Source: Chara braunii
Lineage: Eukaryota; Streptophyta; Charophyceae; Charales; Characeae
Assembly (NCBI GenBank): GCA_003427395.1
Contig: BFEA01000299.1
Coordinates: forward strand, 1,144,856-1,183,553
Direction: 5' to 3'
Length of the DNA stretch: 38,698 nt
Below, piece after piece: positions 21,095-30,407 of the stretch (positions are counted from its first letter, which is position 1; every line of letters begins with the position of its first letter). Under the pieces are notes generated by a model, which saw only the letters and a list, made by a program, of their open reading frames with translations, did no database searches and was not told the DNA's origin. Both the position numbers and the translations under genes were made by a program.

Positions 21095-22961
21095 GTCGGT
21101 TGGTTGATCGTCGACTCGTCGGCTCACGACACAACTTTGCTTACACTTGTACCTCAACTTGATTACCTTAGCCCTGAGATTTTGTATGTTTCTTTGAAGG
21201 TTTTAACCAGACTTCTTTCAATGACCATTATAAAGAACTTGTGAGATTTATGGAAAGTTGAACTATGACTGGGGCTTGAGTGTGTGAGGCGTGGTGTGAG
21301 TTATAGGGAAAAGTAAAATTCACCACATTGGTGTATGGCAATGTGGCTGTTGTATGTGCCTGTGTTTATGCAGGTTAGTATTTGGAGCTTGGTATATGGG
21401 TCATACTTTGGAGGCAGTGAGAATGACAACCATGTGTCGCACGACCTGCATACATGATGGGTTTATGTTTCTCATTCCTTTATTTTATCCCGAGTTCTAA
21501 TTTGATATACGAGTGTTGGATGTTTACTTGTTTACTGATTGATTTTTCTTAATAATTTTTTATTTATAGTTGGACGTTGTCGTCCGTGGCAGCCGTCAAA
21601 GTCAAACCCCTTGACTTCTTTCTAGACCCTGAATGATAGAGCTGGTCTCCAGAGTGATAAGAGACGATTGCAACCACAGGTATGAACCTGTGTACCACCC
21701 ACTCTCCGCAGGGTGCAGAAGAGGGTGTGGTTTTCAACCGCACTTGGTGGTTGTCCAGCGTCGAGAGATCATTCCCTCGAGGCGCATGTCAGCCGACACT
21801 TGAGTGTCGAATGCGACCCTCGAGAGTAGCGAGGACCGCATAAGTATGGGTACTACATAGTACGTCATCATTACGACCGCTTGCGTATGCTTGTATTGCG
21901 AGTCGATATGAGTTAGCCCTGCGTCCGCGCGGTTTTATACTAAGTCTCGCGCGCGTCGCCTATCCGATTTCCACATCGGAGAGCTATGGGATGGCTACTA
22001 AGGGACTAGGAGTGTTGTCGCGTTGTTTGTTCTGTGTCGTTTCGTGTATATGTATGTGTGTGTGTTTTTATTTTTATGTTCTTTATAGTGGTGTGCGCGT
22101 GATGTGTGGGATGCGTCCTAGTCAACCGGCGACGAGTCACGCTTGGGACCTCAGTCCCCCCAAGATGTCGGTCCGCGTGCGGGTTCGATAGAGGTGTAAT
22201 ACCGCGCGTACCCCCTATGCTACAGCGAACGAGAAACGCCCTCGGCTGTTCCACCTCTGCGATTGCAACTGATCAGCTTTCGTACTGTGGACTCGTATCT
22301 CGGCGGGGATACGCCCACTGAAGGGAGGTGACAGCTCCCGCAAGGTGGAGGTAAGTCGTGCCTCGCATAGACCCTATCCTATCGTAGGGGCTCGCGGGAG
22401 GTATGGCTGGCGCACTCAGCCGGAGAGGCTTGTGGAAGCTCCATGTATATTCGCGATGAGGATTTAGACAGACTCTTGCGTGACGCGGCCGGGAGGGTCC
22501 CGCGCTGCCTTGTGTGGTGCCGGACCGATGCGCTCGACAACGGGCCATGAGCTTGGGCAGTAGGCCAAGTAGCAGCCGGGGTACGCCGTCTGCAGGCCTA
22601 GGCTGGCTGCAGCTACTGTTAGTATGCAGACCAGCGCACGACCAGTTCAGGCTTGGGCTTAGCCCTATTGGTTACAGCAGGCGGATCCCGGGATCGAGGC
22701 CAGCAACCGGCAGCGGAGGAGCGGAGCAGCGCATTATGGAGATGAACTGAGGGGTCGAGGGTCCCGCGGGACTATCCCCCTTAGTTTTTGCTGAGGGAGT
22801 CCGGAGGCGGGCCCGCGAGGCAGGGACCAAGTGTCAACGGTCTCCTCCCCTATCTGTTTTTTTAATTTTTATTTCTAAGTTTACTTTTATTTTTAATTTT
22901 TTATTTTTCTTATTCTTTATTCTTTTCCCATTTTTGGGATGCGGTTCGGGACCGTCCGTAC

Positions 22962-23031
22962 ACCCAAGAGCCTAGCTCAGTGGATGCACCCATGAACTGT
23001 TGAGATACATACCTGTGTTTGGCTCCAGGCA
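22962..23031 (+). other. tRNA-like segment with Pol III A box (copy A)
   Basis: GAGCCTAGCTCAGTGGATG gives a good A box. An anticodon-arm-like CTGTTGAGATACAT and a decayed B box (GTGTTTGGCTCCAG) follow at tRNA-like spacing. By eye it most resembles a Phe-type tRNA (TAGCTCAG head). It is not a functional tRNA gene: no closed acceptor stem is visible. Confidence 0.55.
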
Positions 23032-23103
23032 AGATGAATAAAACCATTCTGAAGTACCTTGGGCCGGACAGCTCGGTGATAATATCCCAAGGCCGCTGCC
23101 CTG

Positions 23104-23195
23104 GTCCTCCGGGACATCTGTTAAAGTTGGGACAATACAGAGAAGATTAGCATGACCCCTGAGCAAGCACGATAAGTATAAATCCAGGGCGGGCC
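23104..23195 (+). pseudogene. U6 snRNA-like segment (copy A)
   Basis: Alignment by eye to plant U6: the 5' stem GTCC-TCCGGGAC, ACATC.G.TAAA.TTGG, then an uninterrupted ACAGAGAAGATTAGCATG, CCCCTG.GCAAG and AAATC. The ACAGAGA box, which pairs with the 5' splice site, and the catalytic AGC triad are intact; the internal stem-loop is altered. U6 is the catalytic RNA of the spliceosome. No plant-type U6 promoter (USE plus TATA) precedes it; instead a tRNA-like sequence does. I regard it as a U6-derived piece of a repeat, not a U6 gene. Confidence 0.85.
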
Positions 23196-23689
23196 TTGGT
23201 TAGCACCTTTGTTTTGGTAGCTCGAACTGCTATCAGACGGAGGGCGGTAGGGGTGTGTTATACTCGGGAGGAAGAAGACGACGTGGATGATGGAGATGGT
23301 GGAAGTAAAGTGGTAGGAAGGAAGAAGTCATATCTCGCTCATTCCTTGACGGAATCGAGCGAAGTAAGACTTGAAATTGGGGTTTTAAGGTACTGCGAAT
23401 ATGATGACGTGGTTAGAATTAGCAATAAGATAGTATTGTAGGCGTTGTGTGGGTTATGGACTGCGCGGAGGTGTCGGGAAGCAGATTTGGCAGAGAATGA
23501 AAGTTGGCCTATCTCGGTCATTTCTTGACCATTTTGGACGAACAAAGGTGCTAAATGGGGGTTTTGGCATGCTACGAATCAGATGGCAGCTCTAGTTTCT
23601 GCGTGGGATTAATGATTTGGCGGCTATGGGACGTAGGGGCTCCGCGGTATAAACAAGGGAGTATTGAGAATTACCTGCGCGTCGTGAGA

Positions 23690-23720
23690 TGAATCTTCCC
23701 GCATTTTTACGGAAGATTCA
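23690..23720. other. Perfect 10-bp stem-loop of the GAATCTTCC/GGAAGATTC family
   Basis: TGAATCTTCC pairs with GGAAGATTCA around an 11-base loop. Related but degenerate versions (GTGTATCTGCC...GCGG[G/A]AGATTCA) are at 32538-32570 and 33090-33121. Confidence 0.6.
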
Positions 23721-24510
23721 TTTTCATCTAGCTCAGAACGAGTGCAGCAGTCCAGCCCGCAGCAACTAAGCTTCACACTTGACAAGGAAATTGAGGAGTG
23801 TGAGAAGCAAGGAGTAGTTGAAGAAGAGGAAAAGCATTGCGAAAGTGATGGAGTGGATGAGGGAAGAGAGGGGGATGGCAGCGGAACCACGTACCTGATC
23901 ATGAGGAAGGTCGACGTATCATTGCCAATTTGCACATCGTGCTGTTGTGCGAGATCGCGCGGTTTTTCTTTGTGGGATGGAGTCTCGCTCCTTCCTGGAA
24001 CAAGTTGCAGAAGGGAGACTGAATGTATCTTCGCGCATTTTAGAGGGAGATTCATTCGGTTTTTGTGCAGTCTATCGATGGGAGTAGCGTGCAACTGCCG
24101 CGAGATTGGAGACTTACCTGTTGGCCAGGGCGATGTATCTCCTCATTTTTTAGCGGGCGGCTTAATCCGATGTGGCAGATCTGGTGAATAGCGGATCAAG
24201 GTCGCTTGTCATCAGTGAGCTCGTTGTCGTCTTCAAATCAGTGATGGTCATTCTCTTCATCACGAGGTGTTCCTTGAAAGGCCTGTCTCTTCGTACTTGG
24301 TGGGCATGCTGGTCGTGATCGTTGTTGTCCGACTGCAATCCCGACTGAAGTAATGCAGTGTCTCTTCGCATATTATAGTGGAGGATTCATTCTCAAATTA
24401 GCGTGTATATTTCCATCTCCTGGCGGAAGATCCATTCGTGGTTTGACCGATAATGAGCACAGCGGCAGCTAACGGGCAAGCTTCCCCTAGGCGACATCAG
24501 GGTGTGCGCA

Positions 24511-24549
24511 TGGGAGAGAGAGAGAGAGGGAGAGAGAGAGAGAGAGAGG
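24511..24549 (+). repeat. (GA)n microsatellite
   Basis: Imperfect GA run interrupted by GGGA. Confidence 0.95.
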
Positions 24550-25380
24550 ACACATAGCTGCTGGAGCCGCGCGCGCAGTCTGTGCCAGGGGCATTGCACC
24601 TGGCCAAGTTCGAGCTATACTTTCCCTCTCATTGGGCACATTTTGGAGAATGGAAGGAATTGACACGTCATAACTGGCGTCATCGTGAGCATCGCCCACA
24701 CGGGTCTTCGTCCTCATGGTCGTTTGGATACGGACTGTGATAGGAGTCACCTTGGTGCACCCATTCCCCGCCGTTGTGCGGGTTGATGCTGCAGGGCTCT
24801 TCAGCCTTACAAGCACGACCGTATTGATCACCATCGTTGGGACCATCGCGCTCCCCATCGTGTTCAATCGCTTCCGCAGTCGTGCTGCCTGTAACATCTT
24901 CGTCGCTCGTCGGCTCCGGTGTCATTGGTCATTAAGGCTCAGTGGCGGTCGTTCTCGCCTTCTCGTCTGTGCTCATCTCCAAGTTGATAATTGCCAGCAC
25001 GATTTGCCGGTCTGCTCGCAATCTATGATATTGCTGCTGGTTGCGCGGTGGTGGCTGTTACTCGTATGCTTAGACTTGTAGGTGGTAGGATGGACTGTTA
25101 CTAAGAATCTGAAGTTGAGGTGGCATACTGCAGTGAGGGAAGGCGGTTGTGTGAGCTGCCACTGCGGAGAGTACCAGACAACTGCTACCAGGGGACTTGT
25201 GAGTAAACTGAGTATGTTGTGACAAGGGCTACTGCTGCTGTGATTGATAACTAATTCAGAGACTGTTGTTGCTGTTGCCAAACGCCCGGGTTCAGAGGGA
25301 CAGCATCGCTGATGCGGCTATGTGACTGTTGTCCTCCACTTGCTGCAGTAGAAGTTACTTGGCGAGGAATGGGCTTACCG

Positions 25381-25904
25381 AGCCCTGTTGTTACATACGT
25401 GTGAGTACTTCAACAAGTATGGGCAAAACCAACAGATCAACCAATATAGGATGAGCATGTATGTAGCGTAAGTCTGATAAATGGACTGACTCACATAGAC
25501 TGAACTCGTACAGATATCACCCAACACACAAACAATCGTGAGATGGTGGGGTGTGAGCCAATCATAGACGATGCTCAGGCCCCGTACAACCATACAAAGA
25601 TGAAAGGTGGGAGAAGAGACGAAGAAGGTGGGAGATGTAGGCAGCGCCAGATGTCACCGAGATAGAATCCAGTAGGTCACCGATATGGTAGTCCAAAATG
25701 TCATCGAACAAGATCAAAATGTCGTGGACAGTAAGTCACCAATGTCGGAGGTACAGTGTCCTAATGTTACCGGCGTCCAATCTGTGATGCCGCCGAGTAT
25801 CAACCCCAACAATCTCCAAGTATCGAATCCAGTAAGTATCACAGCCTCTTACCACCGAAGTCCAACACTGATCTCTGTCCAACTAGTATCAAGTCTCCAG
25901 TCTG
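25381..25904. other. Non-coding, weak short repeats
   Basis: No gene. Degenerate GTCACCGATAT/AGTCCAA/ATGTCATCG words recur between 25650 and 25850. This may be part of the LTR of the decayed gypsy element to the right. Confidence 0.4.
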
Positions 25905-26000
25905 AAGAAGACGAAGAAGTCTGAAGAAGACGAAGAAGAGGAAGTCTGAAGGAGAAGAAGAAGAAGAAGAAGAAGAAGAAGAAGAAGAAGAAGAAGAAGA
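25905..26000 (+). repeat. (GAA)n microsatellite
   Basis: GAAGAAGAC/GTCTGAA-containing imperfect copies pass into a pure GAA run to 26000. Minus-strand poly-Phe/Leu frames here are artefacts. Confidence 0.97.
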
Positions 26001-26617
26001 GCCGGGTGGCAGAGGAGGAGGAGGAGATGGTGAGGTAGGGAGGAGGAATAACCTCGTTGTCCTGTCCCAAATCCAGGCCTCACCTACAGGTACGCAGATG
26101 CCGCTGAAGACCTGCGCAGCTGGAGTTATGGCGCCTCAGGTAAGTGCCAGGTAAGTTCCTCGCTGCTCCTCGACTCCTGTGCTGCTGTCTCCAGCGCTGT
26201 GCGCTAACCAAAATAGCGCAGTGCTCCTCGCAATGCCGCTGCTCCGCTCTGAACCGAAACGACTAGCGCTCCAGCAGCGTCCCAGTGCTCGATGGCTCAC
26301 AATGAGGCTGGACCGGTATTAAGTACCGGTGGAAAAGAGGCCGGCCTCAATGCTGCGAGGTCTGGCCGTGATCTGAATCGTCCAGATCAATGGTTCAGAT
26401 CAGACCGGCGGGCGGCAGCCTCAAGAGCGCTGCCAGGCCCAAACGGTAATGTCGTTTGGGCCTGCCCGTCGGGTCTGGTCCGTAAGTGGCCTAAAAGGGC
26501 CAACCGGCGGCCTAGAATGGCTCCGTCGTGGTAAAGGTCCGGCCTTGGGCCTGGACCGGCCCCTGAACCCCAATTTGTCGGGCCTACCCAGGCACGTGTG
26601 ACACAATGTGTAACACA
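26001..26617 (-). repeat. Putative 3' LTR of the second gypsy element
   Basis: On minus, directly after the integrase frame, a purine tract (AAGAGGGGGAG, plus 26619-26629) is followed by TGTGTTACACATTGTGTCAC, a typical Ty3/gypsy LTR start, at 26617. The body is GC-rich with several inverted words. The left border is not defined; 26001 is only the edge of the microsatellite. Confidence 0.5.
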
Positions 26618-26639
26618 CTCCCCCTCTTAAAAGATCGAG

Positions 26640-27240
26640 CTACTTGCGAGGGCCGAGTTGTCTGTCCGATACAGGGGTGGGTCGGGCGGGACGAGCTGCT
26701 TCCTTGGCAAGTCGTCGCTTCTCATAGTTGGCGAAGATAAGGGGTGTAGAAGTCTGCAAGTCTGCACGAGAGATCCACCGAGTGTCGTCAGGCGCACATT
26801 GCTTGAATGTGACTTTGAACTGCATTGGCTTGTTGCCATACTTGCGGTGCGTGATGACTCGGTCGACTTCCTAATGTCCGTCCATAGAAGGCGGATCCTG
26901 TGATCGTCGGCCCGGAAACTCGTCAGCGGAAGGTGGCGTGTAGATGGCCAGCGTCGACGCGTGGAAGACCCGGTGCACTGGAAGGTGCGGTGGAATGTTG
27001 ACCACAAAGGAACGACCTGCAGGGTCGTCTCCAACGGCAGAAGTAATTTCCCATGGTACGAACCATTTCGGAAGGAGTTTGCACGAAACGTCCTGCTCGA
27101 GCGCAAATTCCTCGGAGAGGACCCAAACAAGGTCTCCCTCGCGGAAAGGACATGGGAGTCGACGTCGGTTAGCTTGCTGCTGCATGCGGATTTGAGCCTT
27201 TTGCATATTTGCGCGGGCTTTGATCAGCAAGTCCCGGTGT
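26640..27240 (-). pseudogene. pol: Ty3/gypsy chromovirus integrase C terminus + chromodomain (fragment)
   Basis: The frame holds LIKARANMQKAQIRMQQQAN, GDLVWVLSEEFAL and LPVHRVFHASTLAIY. These are the linker and the SH3-like C-terminal domain of gypsy integrases, which bind DNA. It then runs FPGRRSQDPPSMDGH, a TAG stop at about 26871, and in the same frame RVITHRKYGNKPMQFKVTFK with DDTRWISRADL, a chromodomain that targets integration to modified chromatin. Everything upstream (protease to integrase core) is missing: similarity ends at about 27240, next to a 28-bp palindrome. It is a different lineage copy from the element at 29658-32551; the shared order suggests the same clade. Confidence 0.85.
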
Positions 27241-27243
27241 CGG

Positions 27244-27271
27244 CCCGAATACCCTTACAAGGGTATTTGGG
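27244..27271. repeat. 28-bp near-perfect palindrome, copy 2
   Basis: CCCGAATACCCTT and AAGGGTATTTGGG pair over 13 bp with one G-U around AC. The related copy is at 8487-8512. It sits exactly where the gypsy integrase fragment breaks off. Confidence 0.55.
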
Positions 27272-27986
27272 CACATTTCTGCATATCACAGAAAGTGCGT
27301 TTTCGACGATATCCGAGAGAGTGTCCCGTTTCTGAGTGACCACAACCAACACTCGGAGGTTGGGAACGGCACTCGCGCATTTAGATAAGAGAGTGTGTGG
27401 GCGTGCTCTTCGTGAGCACGCGTTAGTTCAACTAGATATTTAATCGGTACAAACTAACGAACCAATCGGCGGTCCGAGTTAGAAATAAGTTGGAGTTTGG
27501 ATAACGCTACGCGAGCCGCAACCTCGGGCATGCTGACGAAGTCACGGTCAGCGCAGAGCTTAGCCCTTGAAATTACAGCTAGGAGGAAAATTTTGGTTGA
27601 CTTATTGAGAAGGCGACATTTTGGGGCCGCACCGTATGGAGTGTGCAAGTACTAAGTCAGGCTATAATGAGTGTCGACGGTGGGAACCGAGGAAAGCTTT
27701 AACTTGGTACGGCATGAGCAAAAGTCGGGGTCTTTCCAACCGAAGGAGGGTAAAAACGCTCTCGTTGGACGGGTGTAGAGGGCTATGAAAGCCTCGGCCG
27801 CGGCCGCAGTGTGGCGGGGCAGTGCGCATGGTGAGCTGAGCGATAACTGTCCTCCCAAGCAGCCAAGCACGACATTGCGAGGCCTTAGGCTCGAAGGCGG
27901 AGCAAGCGGCGACCTTGGTGCATTAACTACAGGCCCAGGCAGGCTGCGAATACTATTGATATAGGAATTCGCGTGTGCTAGGGTGA
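27272..27986. other. Non-coding, nothing recognised except one strong hairpin
   Basis: No gene. GCGTGCTC/GAGCACGC (27401-27421) is a perfect 8-bp stem with a TTCGT loop. Confidence 0.5.
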
Positions 27987-28340
27987 GGCTTGGGCTTAGC
28001 CCTATTGGTTAACGTACTGAACTTCCAGCCAGAAGATTCCGGGATCGAGGCCAGCAGCCAGCAGCAGAAGAGCGGAGGAGCGCAACTTGAAGTAAAAACT
28101 GAGGGGTCGAGGGTCCGCGGGACTATCCCCCTTAGTTTTGCTGGGGGATCCGGCAGCGGGCCCGTAAGGCAGGGCCGAGGGCCGAGTCCCGACGGTTCTC
28201 CTCCCCCTATCGACTTTACCATTCTCCTTTCTAAGTTTTATTAATTACTACTAATTCTAATTTATTTTTATTTTTTTATTTTTTTTACTTAATCCCCTTA
28301 TGGGACGTGGCGGTACTGGTCTCCGGACCGGTCGTGAGAC

Positions 28341-28405
28341 CCATGAGCCTAGCTCAGGGGGTACACCCATGAACTGTTGAAATACAGACCTGTGTTCGAA
28401 ACCAG
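28341..28405 (+). other. tRNA-like segment with Pol III A and B boxes (copy B)
   Basis: A box TAGCTCAGGGGGTA (28350-28363) and canonical B box GTTCGAAACC (28394-28403), about 30 bases apart, with a possible anticodon stem CTGT/ACAG between. Together they would form an internal RNA polymerase III promoter. No acceptor-stem pairing is evident, so it is tRNA-derived and not a tRNA gene. By eye it is closest to a Phe-type tRNA. Confidence 0.6.
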
Positions 28406-28450
28406 ATAATGGAACAAGATGGGTAAAAACAAATATTTTTGAATTGTCAG

Positions 28451-28496
28451 GGCCCGGTCAGTCTAGTGGTGATATCTCAAGGCCGTCGCCCTGGCG
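28451..28496 (+). other. tRNA-Asp-like 5' half (copy B)
   Basis: GGTCAGTCTAGTGGTGATATC is a tRNA D-arm/A-box pattern. An anticodon arm CAAGG/CCTGG follows (one mismatch) with the 7-base loop CCGTCGC, whose central GTC is the Asp anticodon. It is cut where the U6-like sequence starts, about three bases after the anticodon stem. In copy A the corresponding loop reads CCGCTGC. Confidence 0.45.
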
Positions 28497-28498
28497 TG

Positions 28499-28580
28499 GT
28501 CCTTCGGGACATCCGTTAAGATTGGAACGGTGCAGAGAGGATTGGCGTGGCACTTGCGTGAGAGCAAGTTTCGCTGACCA
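28499..28580 (+). pseudogene. U6 snRNA-like segment (copy B)
   Basis: GTCCTTCGGGACATCCG, TTAAGATTGGAACG and then GTGCAGAGAGGATTGGCGTG align with plant U6 5' and central parts, with several A-to-G differences (ATACAGAGAAG to GTGCAGAGAGG, TTAGCATG to TTGGCGTG). After GCACTTGCG the match is lost. The ACAGAGA box is mutated, so it cannot work as U6. Confidence 0.75.
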
Positions 28581-28585
28581 CGGCG

Positions 28586-29617
28586 AGTTGGTAGGACGAT
28601 AGGAGGTGGGGAAAAACTACAAAAAGGGGAGGTCCGACAACCAAGGGGTCGAATGACTTACCTTTGGGTCGAAGCGCTGCCAGGTCGTCTGTTGTAAGCA
28701 GTATTGTCAAAGTGCAATCAGACTCGGCTCAAACACACTCTTCATGCATGTAAACAGCGATACGGCAAGCTGGCGATATGCGCCCACACAGTACTCTAAG
28801 ATATCGCAACCAGATACGAGTTCACTTGCAACTGGCTATGGCGTCTGAACGCCCAAACAACTCACAGTTCACACTCAGGATCACCCTGGATGTGCAACGC
28901 ACATCACTTTGAACACATACACAGTACACACACACTGCACTCTATACTAAGCTATGGCAGCTATGGCTGCCGCTACCTATCGCTATGGCTACCCTGCTTC
29001 ACTCCTGCCCACTTCGTCTTCGGGCTACCTGCAGACCTCCTTGCACAAGACGCTGAAGCAGCGCTTCCGCATGGCTTCCGCATGAATGAATGGATGGCTG
29101 GGCGCAACCTCTTGATTTATACTTCTGTGCTGCGTTGGTCTGCCCTGTGTCCCTTGGCCCATAGTGCACACAGTCCCCCGACGGTACTTGCTGGATTGGA
29201 CCGGACTGGGTGGAGTGGGACTGCTGACTGTGCAAGGTGGGCCTCCACCACTTGACCGCTTGCCTCTACTTCACGTAGGCTGACTTCCGAAAGGCCACTT
29301 CTAGAAACTTCGACCTTGGCCTTTCGGTACTGCAGCAGCTACGACTTTGCCCTTTCAGGTAAGTAGCAGCTACGACTTTGACCCTTCGGACAGTCTACAG
29401 CTACGACCTCTGAATTGTCTAGACTACTACCCGACAGGTCTACAGTTCGAGTCCCTTCTACCCTGGAACCTACGAGATCCTACCTACCACTGGCGGTCCT
29501 ACTGGTCGCAGGTTCAAATCTACGGGTTGACACAGATACTATACACAGGTAAGGTGGGGAACTAGGGATCGAGCCCTGGGATCGGCATCCGCCACTGCAA
29601 ACCGGTGAATACTATTT
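28586..29617. other. Non-coding; presumed LTR of the gypsy element at its right part
   Basis: No gene. GCAGCTACGACTTTG-like words repeat near 29335-29405. CAGGTAAG occurs near 29347 and 29547 on plus. On minus, GGCCGGCGGGAG followed by TGAAATAG at about 29619 could mark the PPT and start of the gypsy 3' LTR; weak evidence. Confidence 0.4.
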
Positions 29618-29657
29618 CACTCCCGCCGGCCTAAATTCGAGGTCCTCCGAGAAAATT

Positions 29658-30407
29658 TCAGTTCAAGGCAGGACCTTTACCTTTCCTATCTCTTTCGTAG
29701 GCTCGGACTATGTCGGGAGCCATCTCTAGAAGTTCAGTCCTAGTGAACCACCGGTCGTCTTCTGGTTCCTGATATGAAAATCTGAGTTCCTGATATGAAA
29801 ATCTGACTTTGTATTGTTTCTGAGGACGACCTCTACCCCTTGTTCTGAACACATCTTCACCTACAATGCCGTCAATGTCGTACCTCCCATCCATATCAGG
29901 TGGGATCATGGATCGTCTAGACGGGAACTGATAACTCACTGTGCACGGCAATAACTTTGACGCATGGAAAACTGGGTAGGTGTGGAGGTGTAGGGGCAGT
30001 TCAATGGTGTAGGATGGACCATCTTCGCCACCCTTGACTTCCAAGACTGGCCACGGTCCTCTATAGGTGGGCAGTAACTTTTGCGAGATGTTCTCCTCAG
30101 GTGCAAACTCTTTAGAACTGACCCAGACTAAGTCGCCTACTTGGAACTGTGAGGGGCGACGATGTTTGTTGGCTTGCTCTATCATCCTGTGCTGGGCCTT
30201 CCTGAGGTTCTCTACAACAGTAGCTAGCTCTTTCTCGTGCTGCACAGCAAACTCCCTGGTCCCGGGCGACAATCTGTGAATCTGATCCCGGTTGAGTCCT
30301 TCGAACGGTCTACGTGGCCTAAAGGACTTGTGCAGTTCGTTGGGAGTGCGGCAGGTAGACAGATGCACGCTGTTATTGTACGCGCTAGCTACTTTAGGCA
30401 GCATCTC
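29658..30407 (-). pseudogene. pol: Gypsy integrase C-terminal part with chromodomain
   Basis: It contains LPKVASAYNNSVHLSTCRTP (end of the integrase core), the GDLVWVSSKEFAPEENISQK and LPLHLHTYPVFHASKL segments of the SH3-like C-terminal domain, and a chromodomain-like end with GEDVFRTRGRGRPQKQYKVR and PEDDRWFTRTELLEMAP. A 9-residue segment (LRFSYQE) is nearly duplicated around position 210, from a short tandem duplication near 29770-29800. A TAG replaces what in the family is normally a Trp codon at 30408-30410 and separates it from the upstream part. Confidence 0.9.

Larger units (their letters stand above)
1..22538 (+). mobile_element. Large gag-only LTR retrotransposon (LARD-like), 5' end outside the window
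   Basis: Positions 411-2796 and about 20147-22538 are long direct repeats in the same orientation, nearly identical by eye, each preceded by the same 67-bp satellite. A tRNA-Asp-type primer-binding site lies three bases after the first copy and a purine-rich tract precedes the second. That is the order expected of 5' LTR, PBS, interior, PPT and 3' LTR. The interior encodes only a gag-like protein (4791-5894). I found no protease, RT, RNase H or integrase on its strand, so it probably depended on proteins of a related element. A Penelope-like element is nested at 9781-14286. The element exceeds 22.5 kb including that insertion. Target-site duplication cannot be tested because the 5' end is missing. 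An alternative is an old autonomous element that lost pol by deletion. Confidence 0.7.
18636..22538 (+). repeat. 3' LTR of the large element, with assembly gap
   Basis: From 20147 to 22538 this is a near-identical copy of 411-2796, including the 19-bp palindrome (21076-21094) and the stem-loop at 21850-21863. The left end at about 18636 is inferred from the purine tract and from similarity to the third LTR start (35265). The first 300 bases contain a block shared with 35265-35400 (ACCGATTGCGGGAGCTC, GGAGGCAGGGAACT). After 22538 the sequence becomes unrelated to the interior that follows the 5' LTR. Confidence 0.7.
22650..23196 (+). repeat. Composite repeat: T-rich, tRNA-like, U6-like (copy A)
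   Basis: Similarity to copy B starts at GGCTTGGGCTTAGCCCTA and continues through GAGGGTC, ACTATCCCCCTTAGTTTTG and a TCTCCTCCCC string into a T-rich tract (about 22857-22930). After this come a tRNA-like head, a second tRNA-like 5' half and a U6-like segment. Two copies in the same order, 5 kb apart and diverged by perhaps 20-25%, show that this is an established repeat and not one chance fusion. It lies directly after the 3' LTR and an unmatched segment of about 110 bp. Confidence 0.7.
23197..25380 (-). repeat. Hairpin-rich non-coding module region, copy 2
   Basis: No gene. The modules resemble 15.6-18.6 kb and 32.6-35.2 kb: minus-strand CAG|GTAA motifs lie near 23672 and 24114, and a CAG|GTAC variant near 23892. 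Near 23672 and 24114 the motif is followed by a TGTATCTYCC-type hairpin. The best is 23690-23720. Others of the type are near 24020-24055, 24130-24165 and 24355-24395. Opposite-strand short frames are not conserved. Confidence 0.5.
27987..28585 (+). repeat. Composite repeat: T-rich, tRNA-like, U6-like (copy B)
   Basis: Same order as copy A: GGCTTGGGCTTAGCCCTA, GAGGGTCCGCGGGACTATCC, a CTCCTCCCCCTAT string, a T-rich tract (about 28215-28290), a GC-rich palindromic word GGTCTCCGGACCGGTC, a tRNA-like head, a second tRNA-like half and a U6-like segment. Here the tRNA-like parts are better preserved and the U6 part is worse than in copy A. Confidence 0.7.

Noticed and set aside
23104-23195. Functional U6 snRNA gene
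   Set aside because: There is no upstream TATA/USE at the right distance, the internal stem-loop and 3' end are altered, no terminal T run follows, and the sequence is part of a repeat.
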